DNA of 64,000 bases from Panicum virgatum (taxonomy: Eukaryota; Streptophyta; Magnoliopsida; Poales; Poaceae), in contig NC_053146.1 of NCBI RefSeq assembly GCF_016808335.1, positions 9,679,015 to 9,743,014 of the forward strand, written 5' to 3'. The notes under the pieces are model-generated. The model was not told where the DNA came from, did not search any database, and saw only the letters and a program-made list of their open reading frames with translations. The position numbers and the translations under genes were made by a program. Shown here piece by piece: positions 1 to 10,861 of this stretch (its first letter is position 1; the number at the start of each line of letters is the position of its first letter).

Positions 1-348
1 CTGCGGTTCAGCATAAAAGGCCCCCAAAATGTTGAAATGGTCAGGACCAACATCCTGCCATTTTGAGACTGGCTCAGGTACAATCTCCACAAGATCATGC
101 AGCTCAACTGTCTCATTAGCAATCTTCTGTAAGAAGGTAGACTTCCCCACACTGATGTTTCCCTCAACACAGAAGGTTATTCTCCTGTCCTTGGCCGGTT
201 GCATGACAGGAACCTCACTTTCCTCTTTCAGTTCCCGAACAACATTGTCTTTCACGAAGGATGCTATGCTCTCTGCATGGCTCTTATGAATGATTCCAAT
301 AGAACTTTGCAGAAACTGAACCATCTTCTCAGTAGACCCACCCACAAG
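1..348 (-). CDS. dNK: Deoxynucleoside kinase, P-loop exon (gene runs off the left edge)
   Basis: Deoxynucleoside kinases phosphorylate deoxynucleosides for the salvage route to dNTPs. This minus-strand exon starts after a CTGCAG acceptor (AG at 350-349) in phase 0 and stays open for 116 codons to the window edge. It contains a Walker A loop, FCVEGNISVGKSTFL, followed by an EIVPEPVSKWQDVG stretch and HFNILGAFYAEPQ. This is the order seen in plant and animal dNK/dCK enzymes, where the EPV..W region binds substrate. About 65 residues before the P-loop are a plant-type N-terminal extension. The remaining kinase domain (DRS and lid regions) lies to the left of position 1. The exon itself has no defect, but the first coding exon of the same gene appears to be broken by a retrotransposon nest (see 27249-27626 and 3641-3685). 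This copy is therefore probably not expressed as full-length protein. The family call is firm; the specific nucleoside preference cannot be read. Confidence 0.85.
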
Positions 349-769
349 CTGCAGTGATAAAGAAAATCTGTTAGAGCTCTCAGGAGACAAGCAGAACAAG
401 GAACTTTTCAAAAGGTAACTATTCAGCCAAACATTGTGCCCAAAGCATGATATAACAGATAGGACATACCGAACAGTCGAACACGTCATTCATACAGTTT
501 GATTGTGTTAAGGTCTGGAGCCAACTCCTGAATATTCCTAACTTCCTAATTAAGTGAGCCAATTGGAACTTGAACAAACTCAGTGATCAACATTGGCAAT
601 CCCAGCCAATGAAGTGGCAGGATTACACAATGCAACAAATGATCTTTACGCCTTATAGTTGAGATTTTAATTTGCATCTCGGAACAGAGAACGGGCACCA
701 AAACTTGATAGGAGAGAGCAACTCCTGATGTTAGACATTGAGCAACTAAACACTCTTATAACTAACCTT
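349..769 (-). other. Intron of the dNK gene (3' half)
   Basis: This is AT-rich noncoding sequence between the acceptor at 349-350 and the inserted Pack-type element at 773. The rest of the same intron resumes at 3352 and appears to end at the donor GTGAGG near 3640. No open frame or repeat was recognised in it. Confidence 0.6.
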
Positions 770-1165
770 TAAGGCCTAGTTTGGAAGCAGCCTTCCCCGC
801 CAGGATCCCGGCCATTTCCCCGCGCCCGCAGCCCACGCGGGATTCTCCCCCACGGAGTCCACAAGGTCCCTTTGGAAGCCCGTTGCTTGGGGTTTTCCGG
901 CCCGGGTGAGCCCAATTCCCGCGGGGAATAGTTCCCGGCCTGTGGACACCGGGGAGCCCTCCCCGTCTCTCACGACTCGAGGAGTCCAGCGGGAGAGCGC
1001 CGCCACCGGCTGCCGATCTCCTCCGGCTGCCGATCTCCTCCGGCGACCTCGTGACGGCAGCGTCTCCTTCGCCGGCGTCTCTACGGCAACCACATCCTTT
1101 GCATCAGGTAGTTCCCCCTCCCCTTCCCCTCACCACGCATCTCCCTGTGCCTCCGGTTTCTTTCA

Positions 1166-1515
<350 letters not shown>

Positions 1516-1964
1516 GGCCTTGCTTTAGGTAGCTGTAGCAGGATTAACTACACTTTAGACTTCAGTGTAGAGGGTTCTTTGCATTACCATTTGACCTTGC
1601 TCCGGTCCGTAACCCTGTTATCCTTCTGGGCTGGATAGTAATTATTCTACATATATGCAGGAATTAAAGCGTACATGCATTCAGAAAAAAAGATTGCTTT
1701 TGCTTATACTCTTTGTACTACATGACTATATTCTTTGCATGTGTAATGAGTAATGGTGCTGGCAACATGCTTGTCGCGGCCTTGCTTGCTTGCCGCTTGC
1801 TTGCACTGATTAGTAATGGATTGCCATTGCATCCGGACCTGCAACTCTGCATACTACCTGTAAACCACATCTTTCAGTAGTGCATGATCCACTAGCTACT
1901 GCACTACGATCACGAAATGGCTATAGCAATTGGATGATAGAGAGTAGCACAAGCTCAGTGACGC

Positions 1965-1971
1965 TATATAA
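1965..1971 (+). promoter_or_regulatory. TATA box of the captured peroxidase fragment
   Basis: TATATAA lies 90 bp upstream of the peroxidase start codon at 2061. It suggests that the captured segment included the promoter of the donor gene. Confidence 0.4.
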
Positions 1972-2060
1972 CGAGCTATCAGATCACAAAGGACTGCCAC
2001 AATCAGAATTGTTCCCGAGTGATAACTCGCACTGATCAGAGATTCAGAGCTGAGCTGACC

Positions 2061-2926
2061 ATGGCAGCATCAGAAATGGTGGCTCTTCTCTTTCTGTTCA
2101 CTGCTCTGCTCCTGCTGAGAGGGACCTTTGTTCACAGCCAAGGCCTGCAGATCAGATTCTACGACTCCTACTGTCCTGACGCCGAGGATATCGTGAGGTC
2201 GACCGTCGAGCAGTACTACGACAAGGATGCCACTGTTGCCCCAGCCCTGCTCAGACTCCATTTCCATGACTGCTTCGTTCAGGTTAGCTCCATCTGACAG
2301 TTGCTCAGGCTGCTGCTGCTTCTGGGTTTTGGGGATTCTTCGGTTCTTCCTGTCTGACAATTGTTAATTGTGATTACTTTTGCAGGGGTGCGATGCTCGA
2401 TCTTGATCTCTGGAGCGTCCTCTGAAAGGAGTGCGCTGTAGAATTTTGGTCTGAGGGGGTTTGAGGTGATAGATGACGCTAAATCTCAGCTGGAAGCCGT
2501 GTGCACTGGGGTGGTGTCCTGCGCTGATATACTGGCTCTCGACGCTGTTGAACGCTAAATCTTCACGGCGACGGGCAACGCGGACCCGACCATCAGCCAG
2601 GCGTTCCTGCCGCAGCTCCGGGCGTTGTGCCCGCCCGGCGGCGACACGGGCCGGCGGGTGGTCTGGACAAGGACAGCCCCGGCGCGTTCGACGTGAGCTT
2701 CTTCAAGAGCGTCCGGGACGGGAACGCCGTGCTGGAGTCGGTCCAGCAGCTGTGGAGCGACGCCGCGACGCAGAGCGCCGTGCAGAAGTACGCCGGCAAT
2801 GTGCGGGGCCTGCTCAGGCTCCGGTTCGCGTACGAGTTCCCCAGGGCCATGGTGCGGATGAGCAGCGCCGCGGTGAAGACCGGCGGGCAGGGCGAGGTCA
2901 GGAGGAGGTGCTCCAGGATCAACTGA
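2061..2926 (+). pseudogene. Class III peroxidase pseudogene captured in the Pack-type element
   Basis: Class III peroxidases are secreted haem enzymes that oxidise phenolics with H2O2. Exon 1 begins at ATG 2061 with a signal peptide. It continues through the distal-haem motif LRLHFHDCFVQ and ends at a GT donor near 2282. After an intron ending in TTTTGCAG, exon 2 resumes with GCDAR.LISGASSER-like sequence and [10 protein letters not shown]. Stop codons and frame changes follow. The centre is missing: the DAV..GGP stretch, the proximal haem histidine region (GGHTIG) and several cysteines. The C-terminal end is intact in another frame, from GAFDVSFFKSVRDGNAVLES to RFAYEFPRAMVRMSS and the final RRRCSRIN stop at 2926. 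The recognisable start, middle and end in order, with a deleted core, mark a pseudogene made from a captured gene. Confidence 0.85.
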
Positions 2927-3351
2927 TGCGGCGCAGGCGGCAGAGTTCTACCGGCTTGGCCGTGTGCGAACTGGAACCGCTTCGTGTGTTGGCACGTCGT
3001 GCTCGGCTGGGGACATGAAACAAATGGTGCCAGCATGCAACGATTCTTTGCTAGTATTGGCTGCGACCTGTGGTGTATGCGTGTGTGGCTTCTTGCCTGT
3101 CACTTTCTTGCTCTGTGTCTGAAGGTAACCTGCATAATTCGGCCAACATCTTGTGCCTAATCGCTAGCATTTGAGAATATACGCATGTCCTATTGATTTC
3201 CACCACTTGTCTTCCAAATGGCTATAGAGAATTAATCCCAAGCGGGAATTTCTCCCCCATGGAATTGAGGGGGTTCTCAACTGCCAGGAAAATCCCCCTC
3301 GGGGGTTCCCATCCCTGGGTAAAATGCCTCTTGCTGCCAAACTAGGCCTAA

Positions 3352-3640
3352 GTGCTGGGCTCTCCATGGGGATTTACCAAAAGAAGCACTAGGCATCATA
3401 CCAAGTTAAGGCAATCTGAACTTCACAGTGCAAAATGCCGAAATAAAAGACAAACCCCACCAATAAAGGGATCAATTTTGGATTTCAGTGTATTACACGC
3501 TGCGACCACTGATTCGACTATTACCAAACTACTGAGCATGCACACAGGAGATATAGAAGGGAAAATTCCACCTGACTACGTATGTTTTCCTCATTCCCAA
3601 ATCAACACCTCCAGCCCAAGGACCCCAATCGCAACCTCAC
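3352..3640 (-). other. dNK intron, 5' part
   Basis: This is noncoding sequence between the Pack-type element and the probable donor GTGAGG (minus strand, starting at 3640). No feature other than the intron remnant was seen. Confidence 0.5.
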
Positions 3641-3685
3641 ATTGTGCGGTTCTTCCTCTTCCCAAGAAACCCGTTCACTAAGCGC
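3641..3685 (-). pseudogene. dNK: Distal end of dNK first coding exon, cut off by the gypsy insertion
   Basis: On the minus strand this 45-bp piece reads ALSERVSWEEEEPHN and then meets a GTGAGG donor. It is in the same frame as the exon half that ends at 27249, once the 23.6-kb insertion and one target-site copy are ignored. It ends in phase 0, which matches the phase-0 start of the P-loop exon at 348. The frame match is directly visible. Assignment to dNK is inferred from collinearity and phase. Confidence 0.55.
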
Positions 3686-3690
3686 CCCAT

Positions 3691-4650
3691 TGTAACACCT
3701 CAGGTGTTAATTACTTGTCATTAAGACTAATTACGGTCATTAGCGCCACAAACCACTGGAGGGAAACTTTTTAGCAAATTCTGCCCAGTTCAGCCCGGAC
3801 CGGTCTGACCGGTCTAGGCTCCGGTCTGATCGGTCGAGTGCGAGTTGGTGGTTTTGGGCCCACAACATTTAAATCTCTCTCTCACTCTCACAACAGCACA
3901 CCCTCTCTCTCTCTCACGCACGCCCAGCTCTCTCTCTCCCTCACCCTCCCGTGCCCTTCCCCCCTCTTCCTCAAACCCTCACCTCCAAATCCCTCCTCTC
4001 CATTGGATTCCAAGGGCGGGGAGAGCCTCAAATCGGTTGAGGACCAACTTCCCCAAGTTCTCCTCCATGGGGTGACGCGGGATCCCAAGTTCTTTGTGGG
4101 GGACGAGCTATTCAAGGTAAAAAGGTTAGGGTTGGATCGATCTCTTGTTCTAGAAGATTTTAGGTGGTTTCCTCTTGTCAAATGCATCCACATGAACCCC
4201 TAGACTAGATCCTAGAAGGTTTTAGAATTGGTGGACGATTTTCACCGCGTCATGGATTCTAACTTCTGTTCTGGTTGGGGCCGGTCTGACCGGTCGGAGT
4301 GACCAGTCTGACCGGTGATGCGGCTGGGTTAGCGTGACCGGACTGACCAGTGGGGGTTGGCTGAGAGGGTGCAAAGTCGGGGTAGTGGGTACAATCGGTT
4401 AGAAATTATTTTGGCTATTAGTTGCTAGTAATTTGTATAAGTCATGCACGCATTCTCATGTCATATGCATATGCATACATGTAGCAGCCGCGGCGGATGA
4501 GTTCGTATACGAGGTGGTTGCGGAGCCGCAGGGGCAAGCCCTACAGGAGGAGGTTCGCGGGGAGTCAGCCCAAGGCCCAACTCACCCCAGTGTTGAGCAG
4601 CAGACGCAAGGCAAGCCCCGGAGCACAACCTATTAATTTAAATTATGACA

Positions 4651-4726
<76 letters not shown>

Positions 4727-6317
4727 GTGCATTACGTATAGAAATTGGTTGAAACCCTAGTTGCGTGGTCTCTAGGTTTCCTTGAGTTTATACTAGTATG
4801 ATAGGATGATAGTAATGCTATGCTTAAGAGTTCTCGGTAGAAGTCGAGTGACTTCTTGTCACTCGCGAGATATAGGATATATAGAAGTCGAGTAATTTCC
4901 AGTTACTCGCGAGACATAGGTTATGTCTACTTATATTACAGTATTGAGTATTGAAATGGATATGGAGATATGAGACCGGGCGGGGATGATGTATAGGTAT
5001 GGCCGCAGGACAGGGTTCCTAGGTGCCTTAGCCCCGTCTGAGTCGATTAAGGACCGGTCGTTGTCGACAGTGCTGATCGGGGATTGAATTGTACTAACCG
5101 CATGCCGGGAGTAGGAGGTAGTCGAAACCAGTAAGCCGAGTACTGCCTTGCTTCGAAAGTACAAAACTTCTACCCACCCCTTAGGGCGAGTCGAGTGGCC
5201 GCGGAGAATCGGGATGCATATGTTTACTTTTGGTGGTCTCTCGTAGGGCTCGGCTGACTATATGCAAGTGGGGCGGTTCTGTAGTTCGAGGCAGGGAGGG
5301 GAATGGTTGGCATGTATAGTCCGACGGGGCAAATGCGTGCCGTGTTGGTTAGGTCCACCTTGCAAGGTTAAATCGGATCGATTCGCCGTGTCTCGTGGTT
5401 ATGAGGGCCTTGATTTCTTTGCTGCATCATAGCAAAATGTTAGAATGTGAGTTATGTATATTTATATAAAATATTGAGTACATTGAATTATTTTTGCTTG
5501 CACCACCATGATTGTTATAATGGGTCTATGCAAATATTAGATGAGAGTTCATTTATATAGAACATGGAGCTAAAATAATGAAAGTAAGGAAACTACTTTA
5601 GTCGCTCTTTCTGCAAAAATAACCACTAGCCAAAAGCCTTGCATGTCTAGTTATGTGGGCTAAGTTATACCCACTGGTCGGGTAAGCCTTGCTGAGTATT
5701 AGAATACTCACGGTTTGTTGCCACATTTATTATTACAGGACACCCGGACGTCGACTTCTGCCTCTGTTGTGTCAAGTTCATCCGCCGGGATGCAGAGGGG
5801 AGGCAGGTCGAGGAGCGGGACCCTTTGGCTAGGGCTTTGTTGAGTTGTACACTTGGGGCTGAGTGTGCAGCCTTTCTATTTTGCACAGACCGGTCTGACC
5901 GGTCTGTGGGACCGGTCTGACCGGTAGGGTCGGCAGGTAGTGCTGATTAGTCCGACTGGTTGGTAGAACCGATCTGACCGGTCTTGAAAGTGCTGAACTG
6001 ATGGAAGCTAGGGTAGATGTAGGATCTTTTGATTTCGAACTTCAGACCTTCTATTGTAAAGTTTTGTAAATTAATGGCATACATTTGAACTCGGTTTGTA
6101 AAACTTATTGTTCATTTTCTTTGAGTTTATATTTTCAAGTAATATGGCGTGCTTGTACCATATGCGCCCACCTTCGCGTGGGACTACCGGTGATGTTTCG
6201 ATCGGGCCGTGGGTTGAGAAAGGATCGCCAAATTAAGCCGTTAAGCTAGTGTGCCCGATGTGTTCAAATGACGGCCATTACGCTTCATTAGAGTTTTAAT
6301 TTGGCGGTTCTGTCACA
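3691..6317 (+). repeat. 5' LTR of the gypsy element
   Basis: This 2627-bp LTR begins TGTAACACCTCAGGTG and ends GGCGGTTCTGTCACA. It is nearly identical to 24600-27248, with scattered substitutions and small indels. It carries a (TA)n tract at 4653-4722 and several ACCGGTCTGACCGGT-type repeats. Open frames in it are not coding. Confidence 0.9.
4653..4722. repeat. (TA)n microsatellite in the 5' LTR
   Basis: A 70-bp uninterrupted TA run. The same position in the 3' LTR (25591-25651) is about 61 bp, so the tract has changed length since insertion. Confidence 0.95.
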
Positions 6318-6319
6318 GC

Positions 6320-6332
6320 TGGTATCAGAGCC
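6320..6332 (+). other. Primer binding site, initiator-Met tRNA
   Basis: TGGTATCAGAGCC starts two bases after the 5' LTR. It is complementary to the 3' end of plant initiator methionine tRNA. Confidence 0.9.
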
Positions 6333-6696
6333 GAAACGCACTGGGGATGGTACGAGCATGATTAATTTTTGAATATTACAAACTAAAAATGAAATTCTGA
6401 CTTAGGGTGAGAAGTAGTTAAGTAGTATGGTTGGGAATTATGCGAAGTAAGCCCTAGATATATATTAAGTGCTAGAGTCATAAGTAGGGTTTCAGTTTTG
6501 GTCGAGAGGTTAACGTAGGACGCTCATGCATCATGCATCATGGCATTTAAATTTTTGGTTGGATGTGAAAGTTTGGCACGGGAGTTCATGTATTATATCA
6601 TGCATCATGGCATCGTGATTTCCAAATTTGCAGAAAATAATTTGAATTATGGGGTTGGTGCACAGTTAGGACTTAGAAGTTTATTTCTGCTGGGGA

Positions 6697-6781
6697 CCGG
6701 TCTGACCGGTTGATCTACGTAGAGCCCATGCAGAGCCAAGCAGACCGGTCTGACCGGTCGGTTGCACCGGTCTGACCGGTT
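6697..6781. repeat. Array of ACCGGTCTGACCGGT repeats in the gypsy leader
   Basis: Three near-identical 15-16-bp units lie between the primer site and gag. They have the same core as the units at 3798-3834, 4282-4350 and 5888-5980 in the LTR. Each unit is two ACCGGT palindromes separated by CTG. Confidence 0.8.
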
Positions 6782-6925
6782 GAGCGCAGACAGAGACCCC
6801 TAAGTTGTGTTCAAATAATTGATTTTCAGCGATTTCTTCCATGATTCAGATGTTAGCTACAGTCAAGATTTTTCTTAAGTAATCAGAAAAATGTAACTAA
6901 CCCAATCATGGTTGAATGCAGAATG

Positions 6926-9119
6926 GGAGAGCCACCAAACCCTCCTGAGTTGGCCCAGGCCATTGCGGCCATGCTCACCGGACGCGATGAGCAGACGGCA
7001 CTCCTCTGTGAGCTTGTGGCGCAGGACAGAGCGCCGCAGCCTGAACATCACCACCAGACGCCTGCTCCTGGATATCTAGAGTTCCTGGCTACTCAACCAC
7101 CGCTCTTCCATAAGGCGGATGAACCACTGGAGGCAGACAGCTGGCTTCGGACTATCGAGTCCAAATTCACCCTGCACCCGTACAATGATGGGGACAAGAC
7201 AGGATTTGCCGCTCAGCAGCTTAGGGGCCCAGCACGCACATGGTGGGACAATTATGTGGCAATATTCCCCGCGGACACCCGGTTCACTTGGGCATAGTTC
7301 AAGGAAGCCTTCAGGGCACATCACATTCCAGCGGGGGTGATTAGAAGGAAGCTCACAGAGTTCTTGGCCCTGAAGTAGGGCAATAACAGTGTGCTACAAT
7401 ATTCCCAGGCCTTCAACACTCTATCACAGTATGCCGGGTACCATGTGGACACCGATTAGAAGAAGCAGGCCTGTTTCAGGCAGGGGCTTAGTAGCAAGCT
7501 CCAGGATCGCTTGGCAATGGTCAGGTTCGACAGTTTCAGTGAGCTAGTCAATGGGGCTATCATTCAGGAGGACACCCATCTAGCTCACAAGGCGGAGAAA
7601 AAGAGAAAGACACCGGCTGTGGGATCTTCTGGCAGCGCTCCTCAGAGGATCCGCCTAGTACAGTCGGGCCCACAGAGAGCCCCTTTTCAGCACCAGCCAC
7701 AGCAGCAGTGGGGATACAGGCCCCCTCAATACACATCATCACAGGGGACAGCCAGACCTCCTGTTCCTCAGCAGGGTGAGCAGAAAGTATGGGTGCAGCA
7801 GCCGGGGATGCGCCCCAATTTATTCCCGTGCTACAACTGTGGGCAGCCTGGACATTTCGCACGCAACTGTCCGATGCCACCGAAGCAGGGCCAGCAGTCC
7901 AGCCAGCAGAGTCAGAAGCAGCAAGTGGCTCATTTCAAATCAGGACAAGTGCACTATACCACCTTCGAGGCCATCCCTGAGGGAGCACCAGTGATGTCGG
8001 GTACATTCTCTATTAACGGACAACCCGTTACTGTGCTATTTGATTCTGGGGCATCTCACACATTTATTAGCAAAGAATGTATAAGCAGACTGGGGTTAGA
8101 AGTGGAGAGCATATTTAGGCCATATAATATTCACTCACCCGGGGGGCACTTGATTACTAATCAACTCGTTAGACAAGTTCCCTTGCAGTTACAGGGGAAA
8201 AAATTTGCCACCCAGCTTATAGTGTTGCCAACCCAGAAGATGGATATTATTCTCGGCATGAATTGGATGGGATTTCATGGAGTTATTCTTGACACTGTTT
8301 CTTCATCTGTGCACATTAATTCTCCTGTCCATGGTTTGATGACTTTGTCTCTCGCGAGCTCCACCCCGTTGGTCCATACGGTGAATCACGCCGAGGACAA
8401 GAAGTTATCAGATATACCCATGGTATGCGAATATCCGAACGTCTTCCCGGAGGATTTGCCGAGAATGCCACCTGATCGCGATGTGGAGTTTGCCATTGAG
8501 TTGCAACCGGGAACGGCACCAATTTCCCGAAGACCTTATCGGATGCCACCCAATGAGTTGGCGGAGTTAAAGAAACAATTACAAGAACTACTTGATAAAG
8601 GCTATATCCATCCTAGCACGTCACCTTGGGGCTGTCCTGCACTCTTTGTGAAAAAGAAAGATGAAAGCCTCAGGTTGTGTGTGGATTGTAGACTTTTGAA
8701 TGCCGTCAAAATCAAGAATAAATACCCACTTCCCCGGATTGACGTCCTATTTGATCAGCTATTCGGGGCCCGGGTATTCTCAAAAATTGATCTCCGCTCA
8801 GGTTATTATCAGATAAAGATCAGAGCTGAAGATATTCCCAAGACGGCTTTCTCCACCAGATACGGGCTTTATGAATATCTGGTCATGTCTTTCGGGCTAA
8901 CCAATGCCCCTGCTCATTTTATGTATCTCATGAACTCGGTATTCATGCCTGAGCTAGATAAGTTCGTCGTGATTTTCATTGACGACATTCTGATATTTTC
9001 CAAGAATGAGGAAGAACATGCAGAGCATCTCCGCATTGTGCTTCAGCGCCTGCGGGAGCACAAGCTGTACGCCAAATTCAGTAAATGTGATTCCTGACTC
9101 AAGGAAGTCCAGTTCTTGG
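6926..9119 (+). pseudogene. Gypsy gag-protease-RT, first part, interrupted by the copia insertion
   Basis: One reading frame runs from ATG 6926 to the copia insertion point at 9119. In order it holds a retrotransposon gag domain (about 7070-7560), a CCHC knuckle [14 protein letters not shown] (7831-7872), an aspartic protease core [11 protein letters not shown] (~8040) and the N-terminal RT with [16 protein letters not shown] and the active-site FIDDILIFS (~8970). In-frame stops occur at 7295, 7376, 7457 and 9095, all in the same frame, so the damage is point mutation rather than frameshift. The reading frame is cut within the FLGH codons of RT. The remainder resumes at 22240. Confidence 0.85.
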
Positions 9120-10805
9120 TGTAAGCATCTAGGCCCTCAAGGTATGTTTCGGTGATTAATGACAACCATTATTGTGACTAATGAGTTTGTGCAGCTTAAT
9201 AGATCATTATCGCTCATTTGGTCATATGTCAAAAGAGGCCCCTAAATTTCTTTATTCAAAAAGGCGATCTCGGTATTCAACTCAATTATATGTCAAGACT
9301 AAGGATCTTTCTAGTCCTAAGTGTCATAAGGTTGATAAGGACACTTAGGTTAGTATAGGTTTTATAGTTTTATAGTGATCGCACTATTAAGAGGGGTTAA
9401 GGCCAAGTAACTTGAGCATGGACATGGTCATTTGAAAATGGATGCACACTATGGTCACTCAGGTTCCTAGAAGTTCAAATAAGTGGTTTTCAACTTATAT
9501 CTCAAGAATATTTGGATTTCATTCAAGACTCAAATCAGAAAAGGCAAAATCAGAAAAAGTCTTTAACACCGGTTTAACCGACGCTTTCACTTTTCTATAC
9601 GTCGGTTAAACGAAGTCAGCAGAGTCTGGACAAGTCAATACACCTGTTAAACCGACGTGTTTGAATTTAACGTCGGTGCATTAGTCCAGAGTTGGTTTTT
9701 CCAGGGTGATTCAAGGTTCTATACACCGGTTAAACCGATGCTATTTGAAATGAGATGTCGGTGCAATTGACCAGTGAGATGGTTTTTCCAGGGATTTCTG
9801 AAGTAGTACTCACCGGTTAAACCGACGATGGTTTTGAGTTAACGTCGGTGCAGTTATCCAGAGACTTGGTTTTTCAGTTGATCAGTGGACAACTACACTC
9901 ACAGGTTAAACCAATGATACGTCGGTTAATCTGCCCAAGTTGTAACGGCTAGTTTTCAGAATGGGCAGTTTGCATTCATCGGTTAAACCGACGCTGACTA
10001 TTGGAGGTACGTCGGATTAACCGGCGCTACGCAGTTTTCTGGCAGCTTTTCTCCAACGGCTCTATTCGTGTGAGCTGCCTATATATACCCCTCCAATGGG
10101 TCATTTTGCACTCTCTTGACACCAGGATATATTCATACACTCATACATTGTTGAGAGCCACCTTGAGCTTCATCTTTCAAATACTTGTTCATTCAATCAA
10201 TCAAGAAGCAAGACTAAGGACTTGAGTAGAGAGAAGCTTGTGTGCATCCGTTCTTGGTGATCGGTTCTTGCTCAAGTGAAGGCCCTAGCTTGTTACTCTT
10301 GGTGATTGGCAGCACCTAGGCGATCTTGGTGATTGAAGGTGTTTCTTCCGGAGCTTGCCAACGATTGTGGGAGCCCGAAGAAGTTTGTACGTGGCTTGAG
10401 CTCCACCACGCCGGGATGTTGAACGGAGACTCTTAGTGAGCGCCCTCGTCTCGGTGACTTGGGAGGTGACAAGACTCTTAGTGAGTGTCACAATGTGGAT
10501 TAGGGGTGTGTGGCAACACATCGACACCACGGGAAAAAATCCGGTTGTCTCTTGCCCACTCTTTACTTTCAAGCACTTACTTTCATGCAATTATTCATGT
10601 GCTTGACCTTAGAGATCATAGCTTAGCTCTACCTTGCTTAGTTTCTTATCTAGTTGAATCTTTGTAAGCTTGTGTAGTTTTGCTTAACTGGCCGATTGGT
10701 GAATTGAGCCTTACTAGTATTGCATAGGTTAAGGTTGCTTTACCTCGTTTTAGAAATTTGAAAAAGGTCCAATTCACCCCCCCTCTTGGTCCATCGATCC
10801 TTACA
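9120..10805 (+). repeat. 5' LTR of the copia element
   Basis: It begins TGTAAGCATCTAGGCC and ends GATCCTTACA, with the matching copy at 20553-22239. It contains an array of CACCGGTTAAACCGACG dyads. Short open frames in it are not coding. Confidence 0.92.
9567..10027. repeat. CACCGGTTAAACCG dyad array in the copia 5' LTR
   Basis: The array is built from degenerate units of about 85 bp. Each holds CACCGGTTAAACCGACG and, some 15-25 bp on, CGTCGGTG. The core CGGTTAAACCG is itself nearly palindromic, and the first and last parts of each unit could pair. It is repeated in the 3' LTR at 21000-21460, and related units occur at 16889-17197. Confidence 0.85.
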
Positions 10806-10807
10806 AT

Positions 10808-10820
10808 TGGTATCAGAGCC
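10808..10820 (+). other. Primer binding site, initiator-Met tRNA (copia)
   Basis: TGGTATCAGAGCC begins two bases after the 5' LTR end. Confidence 0.9.
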
Positions 10821-10861
10821 TCATTGCTCATTTGGATCATTAGGCTTCACCGCCTAGAGCT

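Noticed and set aside
4497..4760. Open frame ending in a long Tyr/Ile repeat
   Set aside because: It reads through the (TA)n microsatellite of the gypsy LTR, and the same frame type recurs in the other LTR.
9567..10027. CRISPR-like array reading of the repeated CACCGGTTAAACCG units
   Set aside because: The repeats are degenerate, unevenly spaced, lie within a plant LTR and have no cas genes. They are LTR repeats.
10285..10590. 101-codon minus-strand frame, repeated at 21718-22023
   Set aside because: It is present in both LTRs of the copia element. It is LTR sequence, not a gene.
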